From positions 303,380 to 367,379 of the forward strand of contig JAYKAV010000888.1 in the NCBI GenBank assembly GCA_035582835.1: a stretch of DNA of 64,000 bases, given 5' to 3'. Shown here piece by piece: positions 9,874-22,815 of this stretch; position 1 is the first letter of the stretch; every line of letters starts with the position of its first letter. The notes below the pieces were generated by a model. It did not search any database and was not told the DNA's origin. It was given only the letters and a program-made list of their open reading frames with translations. This DNA comes from Phoebastria nigripes (lineage: Eukaryota > Chordata > Aves > Procellariiformes > Diomedeidae). Made by a program: the position numbers and the translations under genes.

Positions 9874-12800
9874 TAGAAATATACACATAGACATCATCAT
9901 TAACACTTCTAATTGTACAACCATTAACTAACCCAAAGAGTTTACTATTCTCCAAAACCACTTATAAATTATGATAATTTATATTTTTTTTATATACTCA
10001 GTAACAGCAGAACTTCCCTAAGGCAGTCATCTCCTTTTTAACGTCCCTAGTGTCATGGTAATTAATATACCTGGTGTTCTCCTAGCCACGGAGCTTTTGC
10101 AACCCAGATCTTCATTCCTCCAAAATTAGTGAGAAATAGTATCGGGAGATGTACACCCTTCTGCCTCGCTACCAGCTGTCGTAAATCACCAGCACCACCT
10201 TGTGGGTATCTCGCTTAATTACTGCCTCCTCGTGCAGCTGGCAGCCTCCGTGCAAGTGGGACAGCACGCCTTCACTGCCGTTATAGAAGCTTGCTTTGTG
10301 ATAATCAAAGACGGGTGTTATGAGAAGCAGGTAACAGCTATTAAATATTAATGAGAAAATGTTATTTAATGAAGTAATATAGCTTCATTTTGATAAAAGG
10401 TATGTTTCAAATTAATTTACATGACTGCATTTTTTTTCAATAAGCAGTTGGACAGGGTGATTATCTTTGATTTTGATTAGATTTAATTTTATACAGATCA
10501 TCAGCTACATTCTGGACAATCATTTTCGCACTGTTACTGTGCATTTCTAATCAAATAGAGTAAAAAGTTTAATCAGCTTTGCAAGCTGGAGGTCATTAGC
10601 TTTTTCACCGTCAAAACCAATTTAGCTTTCACCTGGACCTCATTTCAGGCCTACTATAAAACATCTTCACTTTCCCTAAAGTTATGGCAGTTTAGGTGTT
10701 CTGTGCAAGTGAATGTGAGAACCAAAGGAATTTCTTACACAGTGCTTTGAAATGTTGGATGGTATGATCACACTGGATTTCTTGTTAACCTATATTTCAT
10801 CAGTTTTTTATCTACTAAGTAGTTTTGAAAAGGCTTATTAGGGATTGTATAGCTCTGACACTTATGGCAATAAAGAAGAATAGAAACAAAAAGAAAAATA
10901 AAGTGTAGTAAGCTATAAGAGCTGTATTTCAATACATAAATGTTTGATGGCTCAGGGAGTGTATTTTACTTTTAAGGCCTGCTTAAAAGACACTTAAAGA
11001 TAGTGTCGTGAAATGTTCAAGCTAAGATTGTTCCTAAAGGGTCTAAATTAAGCTATAAATGTGATCCCATGTTATGCATAAAACTGGTGTTATAAACTGT
11101 ATGAGACATGGATAATTTGTAGCAACCTTATATGGGAATGCATGAAACATAATTAGTCATGTTTTCATTAATTGAGGTTTATTGCTCTACAACTAAAAGT
11201 TTAAACTGTAGAATACTCAGTTGGGATCAGAACTGTGAAGCATTATTCTATTTTTTTTTTAAGCTTAGTTGAGTATATTTATCCTAGGTTGTAATAGGAA
11301 AGAGTAATGAATTGAGCTGTAGTTGTTTAGTTTTGTTTCAGTTCTAGATTTTCCATTTTTAAGACTGCTTTTAACCAGTTTTTTGCTTTGTCAGAGTAAA
11401 TACTTGTGATTTTACTTTTAATGCCAATTCCTGTCCCCCTCCATCCCCCTTAAAAGGTGAGCTCAAATACTTTATTAGGTAAAACTAATGGATGCTTTCT
11501 TATTCTTAAGAAAGCTTACGTTATACTGTTTGGGATTAAGTCATCCTGTTCTGATTGTAGAGATGTATAATATGACATGAGACCGCATGAATCAGACAGA
11601 AATTGATGTTTTAAAAGTTAACCAAGTTAACAGAATCTGATATCTGCCTGCTTATATGCAGAATTAGCAGACTGAAAGTTTGTTGGTTTTGAGGGGGTTT
11701 GGGGTACTTTATGCACTAATTAACTTTATTTTCAGCTGCCTGCTTGCTTACCTGTTTATGAGCGTATCATCAACCACAGCAACTGAATAGCTTCATTCTG
11801 GGACTGTCAGGCTGAAAATGACTTGACCTGTTGAAGTCTTGCCAGCAAGGAGATATGTTTTNCAAAACTTCTGGAAAAGGTTTGTAAAAAACAAACAAAC
11901 AAACAAAACTCACAAACTTTTTGTGATCCCCCCCCCTTAGTGTGATTTTTTTCCCCTCATAGTTACTTTTGAAAACAAAATGAGAAATAAAAGCAATGAA
12001 GTGAGCAGTACTGAGTAAAATGGGACAATTTTGAAAGATGAAACAGAAGGGTCTAATCACTAGAACGTGTTCTTGGTGTATTTGCCTAGCCTGGTAAAAT
12101 ATTCTGACACTTTTAGTCCCAACTTCATTTGCTACATAATTATACTAATTAATATCTTTACTGGCAGATCAACAGCTTAGAGCCTAGTTTTAATTTTAAA
12201 ATTCTAAACAAAATTGACTTTTATTTCGTTGTTAAATATTCATGCTGTATCTCAAAATATAGAAATGTTTAATCTTGTAAGTTTAATCTTGAGTGCAAGA
12301 TCTCACAAAATGCCCCAGTGAAGATGGCCTGGAACCACATTTGCTGCTTTGTGTTTATGATTATAGTGCCTTTAACAATACAATTTTCCACAGACAAATT
12401 GCGTTACTGAATGGCCTGAAATGTGTGGTGCACAAAGCTTTCTGACCAAGAAACTTACTATGTCATTTAGTGTGAAGTAGTGTATCAGCCTTCACAAAAT
12501 CTTACTTTAGCCAAACAGCCTAGATAATCTACTCGGACTTAGGTGGATTAATCTTGGGTTTTTTAGGTTCAAATGTACCTCTTCAGAAAACCAGTATCGC
12601 TCTATACCAATTGTAATGTCATGCTAAAATATCAAGTTACATATATTTTCTTGCCTAAGTCTTAACTTGAGCAATGTTTACTAGAAAACACCAGTGTGAA
12701 TTTGGGCTAATTGCCATAGAATGTCTCAGCAGCTATGACATGTAAATGCTTCCTTCAGTTAAACTAGAAATGCAAGCAGTTCTGAGCACTGAAACACTCT

Positions 12801-15800
12801 TTTCTTAAAATATATAGGCTTCCTTCTAGGTTTTAACTCAGAATTAGGAAAGCANCAAAATGGTTATATTGTTCAGTACTCAGGACCAATTTTTGGTGGA
12901 CTGAGTCTGCCCCATTATAGAATGTCTTAAGACATACCTACTTAACACAAACTACTGGGGTGCTCTTTTCTGCTAATTAGTTCACTGTGACAAGAAGCAG
13001 TAGTTCAGCTTGAAAGATTCTCACTAATGAAGAGTAAGGTGAAAGAGAAATTAAAACGTAAATGAATGCAATAGAAAAAAAAAAACTGATCAAAGTTAAC
13101 ATTTAGTGATTTACCTGAGTTCTCCTTTACTCCTTATNATGATAGTGTACTTTGAGTAGCTGGGAAATAGTGCTATTGAAAGGCTGATTTCAACATTATT
13201 TCCTTGAGTTTTTATTGCTTTTCTTGTATTTTCATCTCAGGTAGTACCAGATTCATAAAATACATATTTATATATTTTGAAGCTACTTGTTAAACTTTTT
13301 GATGATCTCGGTAAACCTTACAAACATGGTAAGTCCTGTGACAGAGGTATTGCACCCTTTCTCACATGGTCAAAATAAAGCACTGAAGTTGCCTTTTTGA
13401 GTATAATTAAGCAGCACAATGCAAAGCTTTTGGTTATTTGGTCTTTTCCTTTAGCAACAATTAATATATTCATATATTATTCTATAATATATACACGTAT
13501 AAAACTTGAACTACAATTAGCAGAAACTTTTATGCATGTGTTCATTAAACAACCGTTTATTCTTGATCATAGCAATGAGAACATAGTTAACTTCTGTTAG
13601 GCATTTGAGGTCAGATGCTCTTTATTTTAAGTGTTAACAGATTTTTTTCATGCTGATCATATCAAAGAATGGCAATATTAAGATAGCAATAAGCCTACTT
13701 TTTTCCTGTGGTATGCAGAATGTCTTTGCAATGTCTCAGGGTCTGTTTTAAATTAAGTGTGTGCTGATTTGAGCAGCTGGGACCTGGCTTTTGTTTAAAT
13801 GATCCTATTTAGATGAATAATAGGACTTAAGAAAAATATTTTTGAAAATAGCTTTTTTAAAACATGTTACTAAGTAATTTACCACTGGATGTCACTGTCT
13901 TTCTCCAAGTGAAAAGCTCAATTTTTTTTTATACTATGATAAAGAATTGAAGTAGGCAATTACTGGTTTTGACTTTTCTGATAGACATGGCTTTACATAC
14001 AAAGGGATTATGAAAAAAGCAATATGGTTAACAATGGTTACAGACAAGACATTTCAACTGGTAAAATAGTGAAGAACTGTTCATAGTGTCTGATGTGAAG
14101 TGCCCAATATAGGGAACTTGGTTAGGAAACTAGAGTCTGTATAGGAAATAGTGGGACAGATTCCTACAGAAAGGCTGACTCTTGAAGTGGACCTTACCTT
14201 TCTCCATTTCTTATGAGTAATCTAAAATTAGAATACAAGTACCAGTCTATTTCAATCTCTCCTGAAAACTTCTTTGTATTTTATCATTAACATATTTTGG
14301 CATATCTTCTGTTCATGAGGTTTGCATTCATACTGTTTAGTTAGTTGTAGTATCTTTTAGTATCTTGGTGTTTATTTTATGTTGGGTACTATTTAAATGA
14401 ACTGTTTTTGACAGGTTTGTGCTTTGCCTTTAGACTTTATTTCATTCTATTTTATTATTCGAGGTTGAACGGGGGGAAAGCCTGTGTTCTACCTGTGCAG
14501 TGCTGTGCTACTCAGTTTTCAGTAACTTCAGAGGGAAGTTTCTCTTAATAAAATTCTGCATAGACAGCCCATTGATGCAAATGAAGTTAAAACTTGTTTC
14601 TTTTTGTGTTGATTTAAAAAGTGTAGCCTGTTAGGTCATACAAAAGAATTGCCACCTGAAGTCTTACTACAGTTTAAATGCTATAGAAACAGATGTAATC
14701 ATGAAGAAAGCATCCAATGTGCCATTATTTTGCTGTAGAGTGTATTATCTACACGAGATGCTAAGCCAGATGTGCTTTCCCCAAATTACAGTGAAGTTCA
14801 GCATGCTCAAGTTGAAGATAGTGTTTGTTCTCCCTTGTGCCTCTGCTATGAAAATATGACAAGGTGGATTAGTAGAACTGGTACCATTTCTTCTTAAATT
14901 CTTCTAATTCCATTTAGCTTTCTAGTAGGTTCCATATCGCTTTTAGTTGCACTTTCCCTTCTGTGTAGTTCCTTGAATCTTGTACGTGTTCTTGAAACAC
15001 TCCTTAGCTTCATCAGACTACCCAGCTTTTAACATGCATTTTTAATTTATATCCTTATATTAATTTTAGAAGAAATGTTTGGTAAAGGCAATACAAAGAT
15101 TGTGTTCATATTCTCTGGCCTGCAGCCAAGATGCTTCATCTGTCCACAGGGTTGTTTTTCTCTTGGGTTTTTTTGGATGCTTTTAAATGCTGACAGCTAC
15201 AGATACAAAGCAGTGTTGTTTGCATGAGCAACAAAATACATGAATCTGTTTCCTGTATATTTATTTTATGATGGCTTATAAGCTTTCTCTCTTGTATGTT
15301 TGTGATGTACTCTTGTACAGCTCTAGAGCTGGTTTTCCCCAGCGATGGCAGGTGCTTTCTCTTCCAACTTGCTGCTTGTTTTCATGGAACTTGCAGACTT
15401 GGTTTTCTTACTGGTCTGCCAGCTGAGGTTATAGTCAGTAGCTGAGGCGAGGGCAGTTAAGATGCTAGTTGCTGTGATTTTGTGAACAATTTAGTTTAGT
15501 TTAAGACAACATAAACCTGTGCTGCAACTGAAGGACTTGGTCATTTTTCTTTCCTGTTCCTGCTTGCTTGCTGCTTCAACAATATTAGTAAAAGATTTTT
15601 GTAGCTCCTCAGTGAAATGATTTACATTACCACTTCAGGCTGGATTAGTTTTAATCATAATACAGTGTCAGGTTCTGTGTAACTGTAATGACTCCTTTCT
15701 GATTCAATGACTGATTGTGAAGATAATGGTTTTTCTGGATCATGCCTCTTTAAGCTGTACCTTCACTGCCATATCATTTAGACTTAATTAAATGACTTGC

Positions 15801-18800
15801 GGGAAATCAGAATACAGTGCAGGTGGTGTTTTTTCACATTAAATAATTATACACCATATAAACGTATTAGAATTTTTTCCTTTGACTTTTATATGCTAAT
15901 GATGTTTTAAGTGAATTCAGGCTTCAACAATGGAAAGTCAAAGCTCTTCCATACAGGATCTTTAATCTCTGTAAATCCAAGATGTGTAGAATAGTAACTT
16001 CCCTGAGCAGTACACCGTGGTTTTTTGTGAGTTGTGATATGTAAGTATTTTGTGTGAGCTGAGTAATGTTTTGTTCATGTGGCATAGCAGAAAATCACTA
16101 CATGCTGTGAAGTTAAAGCTTTTATATGAAATCAAACTATGTCTTATCAGTTGAAGAGATTTGTTTACAGTTACGTTTTTGACATGCTAATATAATTGCT
16201 CACTCCTTTGAAGAGCAAACAGATGTGGAAGACAGTTTTACTAAACCAAAGTTGAACCAGATTTTTTTGAGTAAATTTCTTCATAGATCAGACCCTCTGG
16301 GTTAAATTTGTTGAGCTGTATAGAACTGCAGGTTGTCCAGAGTTCTGGAAAGATAAGCCCTTCACTCTTTGCTATTAAGGCAGGAACCTGTAGAGCAAAG
16401 GATAGGACTTAGGCATGTTCTTACAGAATGTTTGAAAACTGCTTATTCATTAGCAGATACATCTCTAGGTAAGCTACTTGCATTACAACTAAGTTCCATT
16501 TTAGATTTCATGGGCCCAGACAATAAAATAGGGTATAGTTTTATTGTAATCTAGACTGGCACAGCTGGTCTAGCTTGCATGTTTGTTTCAGCTGATCAGT
16601 ATAACACATTATCCAGTGAGGAGTTTTCCTTCTCTTCTGGAAGTAGAAGAGTATTAGACATCCAGTAAAGGGTGCTTGTCTGTGTCAAACCCACTGGAAC
16701 CAGGCTGACTTAAAATATTGTTCTTGCTCCATCCAACAGTTTATTATTATAGTAGAGATGGATTCTGCAGAGGTGGAAATGACTGCTATAGATATTGTCA
16801 AAACAAGAAATGAAGGACACTACAGTAGTCTTCCCCTAACATCTAGGATGATAGGCTCTGCAGTCTTCTCCTTTAAAGCATAGTATTATATTGTCTTGGG
16901 GGATTTACCTCATCACATGGAAGCTGATAGGTTTTTTGCTTTAAATTTTCCTGCAAGTATGATTAGCCTTAGGGTGAGTATTGAAGTATTTGACAGTTTA
17001 CTTGTGGTAAATGTACCTTTATCTATTACTTTCACTAAATTATTCATACTTGCAGCATACAATGGGGCTGGCTGCACCTTTTACCTTGCTGAGTGCAGCT
17101 TCCTCCAAGGTGTCAAACTTTGTTTTGACCACACTGGAGTGAAATTCAACAGCTTCTTTGTGTTTATTTAGGACTTTGAATTGCTGTTAACTTGGATAAG
17201 AAGCAAAATTACATTGCTAAGCTAATGCTTGCTATAAAATATTGTAATGTTAGTTGTTCCTCTATACCCAGGATAGTAATTCTTGCAAGAGAAGACAATA
17301 ATGGATCAACTGGGATGTTTTACCCAAGTCTTAATTTTATAAAAGCTTCTCCTTCCCAAAGGTTTCCAATAAAGCCTTTTTGAATAAAGGCCCTTTTGGA
17401 TATTACCAGTTGAATTAATATTTCTAATCTCTCTTAGAATTTTCTGTAGTTTTCTTCAGCATTTTATCTGTCTCTTCACTCTCACGAAAACCTACTTTCC
17501 TATCAGTAACTGGTCATTTTTAAAATCGTAATCTACTTCCTTAGTTATGAATTAATCCATTCTGCTAAGTCTTTGCACATAATCAATACTTGACCCTTGC
17601 TTATTCTCTATCTAGAGATCTCTTGATTCTCTAAATTACATGTTGTCACAGAAGACTCCTATAACCTTCAATCTAGTGGAAACCTATTATTCAGCCATAA
17701 AGCATTGTATAGATAGATAGATACACACACACACTGCTCACAGTTTAGGTAGGTAATCAGACAATAATTTATCTACCACTGACTTGTTCCAAAATATGAT
17801 CTTCACAGACTAATGTGATCTTTCTGATCTGTCTTTGGAATTGCAAGAATGTACTAAAAAGAGGAGGAAGAGGGGAGGAAAAAAGTACACCTTGCATAAA
17901 ACAAGCAATTACTACTTTTTTCGTCATCTTACAAATAGTATTGCATAGCAAAGCTCACTTCCAAGGGATGTAAGGCGCTTCTGTTGCCTTGAGGTCTGTT
18001 CAGTGATGTAAAGTATTACTGTTTTTTTTAGTTGCATTATGAATTAACAGGCAAGGTTATCAAAATCAAAGATGTAAAGTTTTAATCTTTACAGACCTCA
18101 AGCTGGGTCTTTAGTATCCATCTCTTGTGAATTTAAGCTCTAAAAAAATTTTTAGAGGTTTGCTCAATTCTAAAATACTGTTCTCTGAAGCCAGGTAGCC
18201 TTGTGTCAGAAGTTACACTGAAACTGTTTTTAATCCGAATCTGCAGTAGGACTGTTCCCAAAAGCTACTACTATGCAAAAAGTAGTGGTTACTTCTAAAT
18301 GATCTCATGATTTTATTGGTATATAAGTGTGCTTCCAAAAAGTACATTTTGAAAAGACATATTTGCAACAGGCATGTACAATGAGCTACCAGATTTTTGT
18401 TCGGTTGGCAAGAGCTTTTGTCAACTGCTGCACTTAGGGGGTTAAGTCTTCATTGCTTCTTTGGGTTTCAGTGGTGTTGAATGCTATGCTGTGCACCAAC
18501 TTTGAAAGCGAAAACAAATTAAAGCCAGATGTAAAAGAAGAATCATAATCAATTGCCAGGTTTAGATGAAGAGATGATTCATTTGGCTACTTGTACTACC
18601 TGACCTGGAAGCTGCTTGTCGAAAAGCTCCCATCACTTATGGGGGTGGGGGGGGCAAAGTGTGCAAGTCATGTAGTTAATTAGGGCAGACATCCATTACC
18701 TAATGCCTTCTGAGGTTGTTTATTTTACACACTTAGCAGATTTTTAACATTAAGATTTTAACATAACTCTTGAGAGGCATAGAGTCCTTACAGTTGACAA

Positions 18801-21800
18801 CATTCATTTACTTAAGCAATTCACTAGCAAGACAGTATGACCTTTGAGTATTGCAGTCTGTTATCTAGTTATATGCTATTGACTATTTTTCTAGTTTTGA
18901 TGACAAGATTTTTAAAATCTGTATTTGAGCACAAAAGCTCTTTTGAAACCCTATGCATTTTATATCTGAATCTCTGCTCTGGCTCTCTGATTTACTATTT
19001 GTACCCTATTGATGCTCAGTGACTGCAAGAAATTTCAGGCCTGAAGAAACAGACACATTTAAAAAGTTCTTCATACTTAAATTTCTAACAGGAAAATTCA
19101 GTCCAGGGTTTTTAACTATGACTTCAGTTACCTTTGCATTAGACTTTGAGCTACATCTCCCTGCTATCATCTCACTTGTCATTAATTTTTTTGCTCAGCT
19201 TGGTCTCTAGCCATAATTCTGGAAGATAGACAGCCTAATTTGATCATTCTGAATATAACCATATCACTATATATGATCCTAAAATTAAATTCTTGGCTAT
19301 CCTATGCTTATTCTCAATTCAGTGTACTCTTAGGGTTCCATGGTTTCCTAATGCTGCTGATTAGCTGGACAATTAATGAAAAGTAGAATGAAGCTTGGAC
19401 TTAAATTCATAAATTTCTCAGCACAAAATGTGAAACTAATAAAAGGACAGCTATGAACATTATATATGACATTACTGAAGTTTTTAGTTCAGTGTATTAG
19501 AAACATTTTGAAATAGAAGAGCTACTATGCTTAGAGCTGGCTTGAATTCTGAAAGATTCATGCCTCTGGAAATACAGTGTATAGATTTAAGCAATTGCTC
19601 TGCTGACCATTGCTTTGTTTTCTATAGTGAGGGAATAGGATGGGTCTATAGAACCAGCTACACTTTCACTGTAAAACTTTCACAAAGTTGGTATTGGGTA
19701 TATTATTCCTACTTCTGTCCTGTTGTATTACACAAGTACAGTACACTGCCAACTAGAAGAATAACATAAATTACCTAACTCTTAAGTATTACTTAGGTTG
19801 TACCTTAAATTTAACAGCTTCCCTGGTCTTAGATCATTTATATAAGGTACTTCTGAAATTTTAAAAAATTTTTTAATTTCTAGCACAAACTGTTTTGGCA
19901 GTTGCTTCCCAGTTTGAGAATGCAAGCCCCAATTAAGGCTTTTCCTTAGGCAAAATTCAGATGTGATGGGAGGAGTAGGAAGACTCATCCACTGAGTCAG
20001 TTGTTTACCACAGGTTTTATTTTATTTGGGAGCACTTATGCTGACTCCTTATACACCTTTGTAATGATAGAGTTACTTTATTCCTACTTTTCCTTCAGGG
20101 GAATAGAATCAAATGTGCTTAATTTTTAAGCAGAAAACTGGCAAAAGTTTATGTAATTAATACTCCTTCCAACAGAATATGAATTGAAATGAATTGGAGC
20201 ACATTGGGTTTAATCTCTTTGGCTGGCATCTTCAAACAAGTAAAGTGTTTGAAATAGTTACATGTTGAGCACCTGCCTCTCCTCAGGAGTCCTGAAGATC
20301 CCAGCCTCTAGTATAGTCGTTCAGATCCTGACATATCTTGGCTAATAGACAATTTGTTGTTTTCTGATGTTTTTTTTTTTTTAAGCCCATTATGTGCAAC
20401 TAATCTGCAGCATAGAACTCGCATGAGCTCTTAGAGCTGCCTCCTCCTTTGTCTTTGCATATAGTCATCTTGCTTCTGGAATTACAGGTGAGTGAAGCAA
20501 GTTTAGAAAGTACAATGTGGAAAGCAGCCATTAGTAGCTGATGGACTTCAGCTTCATTAGAAACATATTTTTGTTTTTCTTGGGGGTAGAACTGCTGAGG
20601 AGAGGTACTTAAAACATACTTAATATGGCAGACTTGTCAGTGAAAGGCATTCAGATTATTAGCAATTAGTTTATAGTGGAGAATGAATGAGAGGAGAATT
20701 TGTATTTAAATTACCATTCATAATTTGCTGCGCTGTTTTTTTTTCAGGTACAGAAACTTCTGCTGCTTTAACGCAGGTCTCAACAGACAGCTATTTGAAA
20801 TAATCAAGATGTACTTTAGTTGGTAGGCATTTGGGATGTGACTTGGAATGACCAGAATGCATGTATAGCTCTGGTATAACTTTAATACCAAGCTGAGAAA
20901 TACTGTGCTAACACTGAGTATAAATCCTGTATTGGCAAACATAGTTCTTACTCATATTTTTAATAGCTTGCTATTTCTCTATTTTTCCTCATGCATGTTG
21001 TGTTACCAAAAGGTTAATGGATAGCTACAGTTACAAAGGGAAACGTAGCTATATGCACAGAGCTATTTACTTACGGTGGTGTTATCTGCTTTTCAAGCTG
21101 AGGGCTGAAGTGTTTGGCATTAGCTTTAAAATGCTGAAGCTGTCTATTTTGAAATTTTGCTGGAGTCCTACATGATATTAGTTTATATTTATACAAGTAC
21201 CGAAGTATTAGGGATCGGTTTATACTGACAATCCATGTCCAGTCCAGATTTCAGTACAATAGTTCGTTGAATGTAAACACTAAAGGTGGGAAAATAAACT
21301 TCTAATTTTCAAGTACTGTACAACTGAGGATTCCAAATGAAAGCCGGGACTTGTATCCCAGTCTAGTTGAAGGGTTTTCTCAGGACCGGTGATGAGTTTT
21401 CAAACAATGACTTTCACAATGGGAAGTGAAATGCATATGTTTCCCAGTGAACATGGAAATAGTTACCAACTGAAGCAGCAGCTCAGCTATCTTCAGAGTC
21501 TGAAATTGATTGTCTATTCTACAGAAAGTGGTATGGCTCTAGTAACTGATGTTAAAGTAAAAGTCTTGTGGAATTTGATGATCTTTTGATCAAACATTCA
21601 CAAATACCTCATTTAAAAACAACTTATTTCTCAATATTAAGTGTGCAAACAAGGCAGAAGAAACCATATTAAATATCCAGTAGCCTTGTGCTGCTCGTTT
21701 TTTGGGTTTTGTTTTGGTTTTTTTCTTATTATTCTTTACCTCCAGTTGAAGTATATCTTTGTCAGAAATTTGTGTGTGCTGTGCTTTTCTTTACTTTTAT

Positions 21801-22379
21801 AGTTTAGTTATGGAAAATAGAAGTCAAAGCCTGGAGTGAATATTAGATATTCTGTGATATGTGATCACATATTTGCTCATCACATACTGAATATATAGAT
21901 TGCATTAAAATATTGTGCTATCGCACCATTTCATTTTCTCAGCAAATGAGCTGAATAAAACCGAAATTAAACTGCTCAAAGATAGCTTTTCCTTTGAACT
22001 ACATGCTATAAACAGAAATGATAGCTGTCCATCAAATGCAATCTTAGTGTCATGTCATGAAGATATTTCTTGATCTTAAAACTTCACTATGGCCTCATAT
22101 CTCAGCATACTGCATGCCTAAGTGAGGAATGGGGTACAGTTGCCATGAAAAAACAAGTTAAATTTGGAAGCAAACAAGGCAAGCCTAATCTGAGTAATGC
22201 TCTGCTTAGCTTTTTCAAATGCAACAGGTTTCGGAGGGAAGAATCTAGGTAAATCATCAAGGGGCATATAGAAGCTAATTCTGTAGCCGAGAAAANGTGT
22301 TGTGGTGTTAGTCCATAGTGTACTGTACTAAGGGATATCTTCCCTAGCANTGTCAAATGTAGTTTAATAAATGCTTTGA
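9874..22379. other. intergenic, no gene seen
   Basis: About 12.5 kb of AT-rich DNA with no recognisable exon, RNA gene or repeat family. Small simple-sequence items are present: an (AAAC)n patch at about 11887-11908 and short GATA and CA runs at about 17711-17735. The stretch at 10300-10640 has two TCF/LEF-type sites and several TAAT cores and is a weak candidate for a conserved non-coding element. The open frames here are short, mostly start at non-ATG codons and show no family similarity. Confidence 0.65.
10300..10640. promoter_or_regulatory. candidate conserved non-coding element (weak)
   Basis: This block contains ATCAAAG (10304-10310) and its reverse CTTTGAT (10465-10471), both TCF/LEF-type sites, with several AATTAAT or TAATGA homeodomain-type cores between. 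It lacks repeats and simple runs longer than about 8 bases. Such composition is common among developmental enhancers but also arises by chance in AT-rich DNA. I have no conservation evidence. Confidence 0.2.
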
Positions 22380-22815
22380 CCTGACGTGTGCTCATTTCTG
22401 GGCCTGTGCCTTTTAAACCACGAACGTAAGATAAACTGGACTCGGTCTGGCAAACAGGTTTTAAGCTGCCCTCTACTTCCTTAGCTTTCGGGTGCACGGC
22501 AGCCCAGCTCTGGCCCGGGCCGTGGCGCTCCCCGGTGGCGCCGCTCCGTCGTGCCGGGCTGCAGGCGATGGGCGCCGGTCGCGAGGGGGGGCCGGCTCCC
22601 CGCCGTGCTGTGGGCCCGGGACGCCGTTGCCCCCGGCCGCCCTCGCTGCCGCACCGGGGCTGCAGGCTCTCACTGTGCCGCTGACGCTTCCCAGCATCGA
22701 GATTGAGACCCATTTGCCGAGTAGTTAAAAAATTCTTCCTGAATTGCTTCCTCTTTTGCCATTGTCTCGCAATGCATTCGACTAACTTGCAGATAATGTC
22801 CGGCCACCCGAGCAT
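22102..22815 (-). other. long open reading frame across the orphan CpG island, coding status unknown
   Basis: On the minus strand, the first ATG at 22815 opens a frame of about 237 codons to a stop at 22102-22104, with ambiguous codons from single N at about 22296 and 22350. The first 40 residues are basic (QWQKRKQFRKNF), the middle is Arg, Pro, Gly and Ala-rich from the CpG core, and the last 100 are of mixed composition. The GC-rich core lacks stops by composition, but the frame also stays open for about 340 bases of ordinary AT-rich DNA on one side and 110 on the other, which is less expected. I recognise no domain, and there is no cysteine or glycine pattern of a known family. Probably non-coding. 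Confidence 0.15.
22380..22815. promoter_or_regulatory. isolated CpG-rich island far from any recognised gene
   Basis: In a region of AT-rich DNA, the core at about 22485-22700 is strongly GC-rich with roughly 30 CpG dinucleotides in about 215 bases. CpG-bearing shoulders extend both ways, including TGACGTG near 22383 and TCTCGC near 22766. CpG retention at this density in bird DNA normally implies lack of germline methylation, that is, a promoter or poised regulatory element. No SLIT3-like signal peptide or leucine-rich repeat is encoded here in any frame I could read. It may be an unannotated lncRNA promoter or an enhancer-type orphan island. Confidence 0.6.

Noticed and set aside
18138..18160. 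Near-palindrome CTCTAAAAAAATTTTTAGAG
   Set aside because: The arms are mostly an A run meeting a T run of unequal length, which is common in AT-rich DNA.
21857..21872. Perfect 16-base palindrome ATATGTGATCACATAT
   Set aside because: About one such palindrome is expected by chance in 64 kb, and nothing around it suggests a binding array or mobile-element end.
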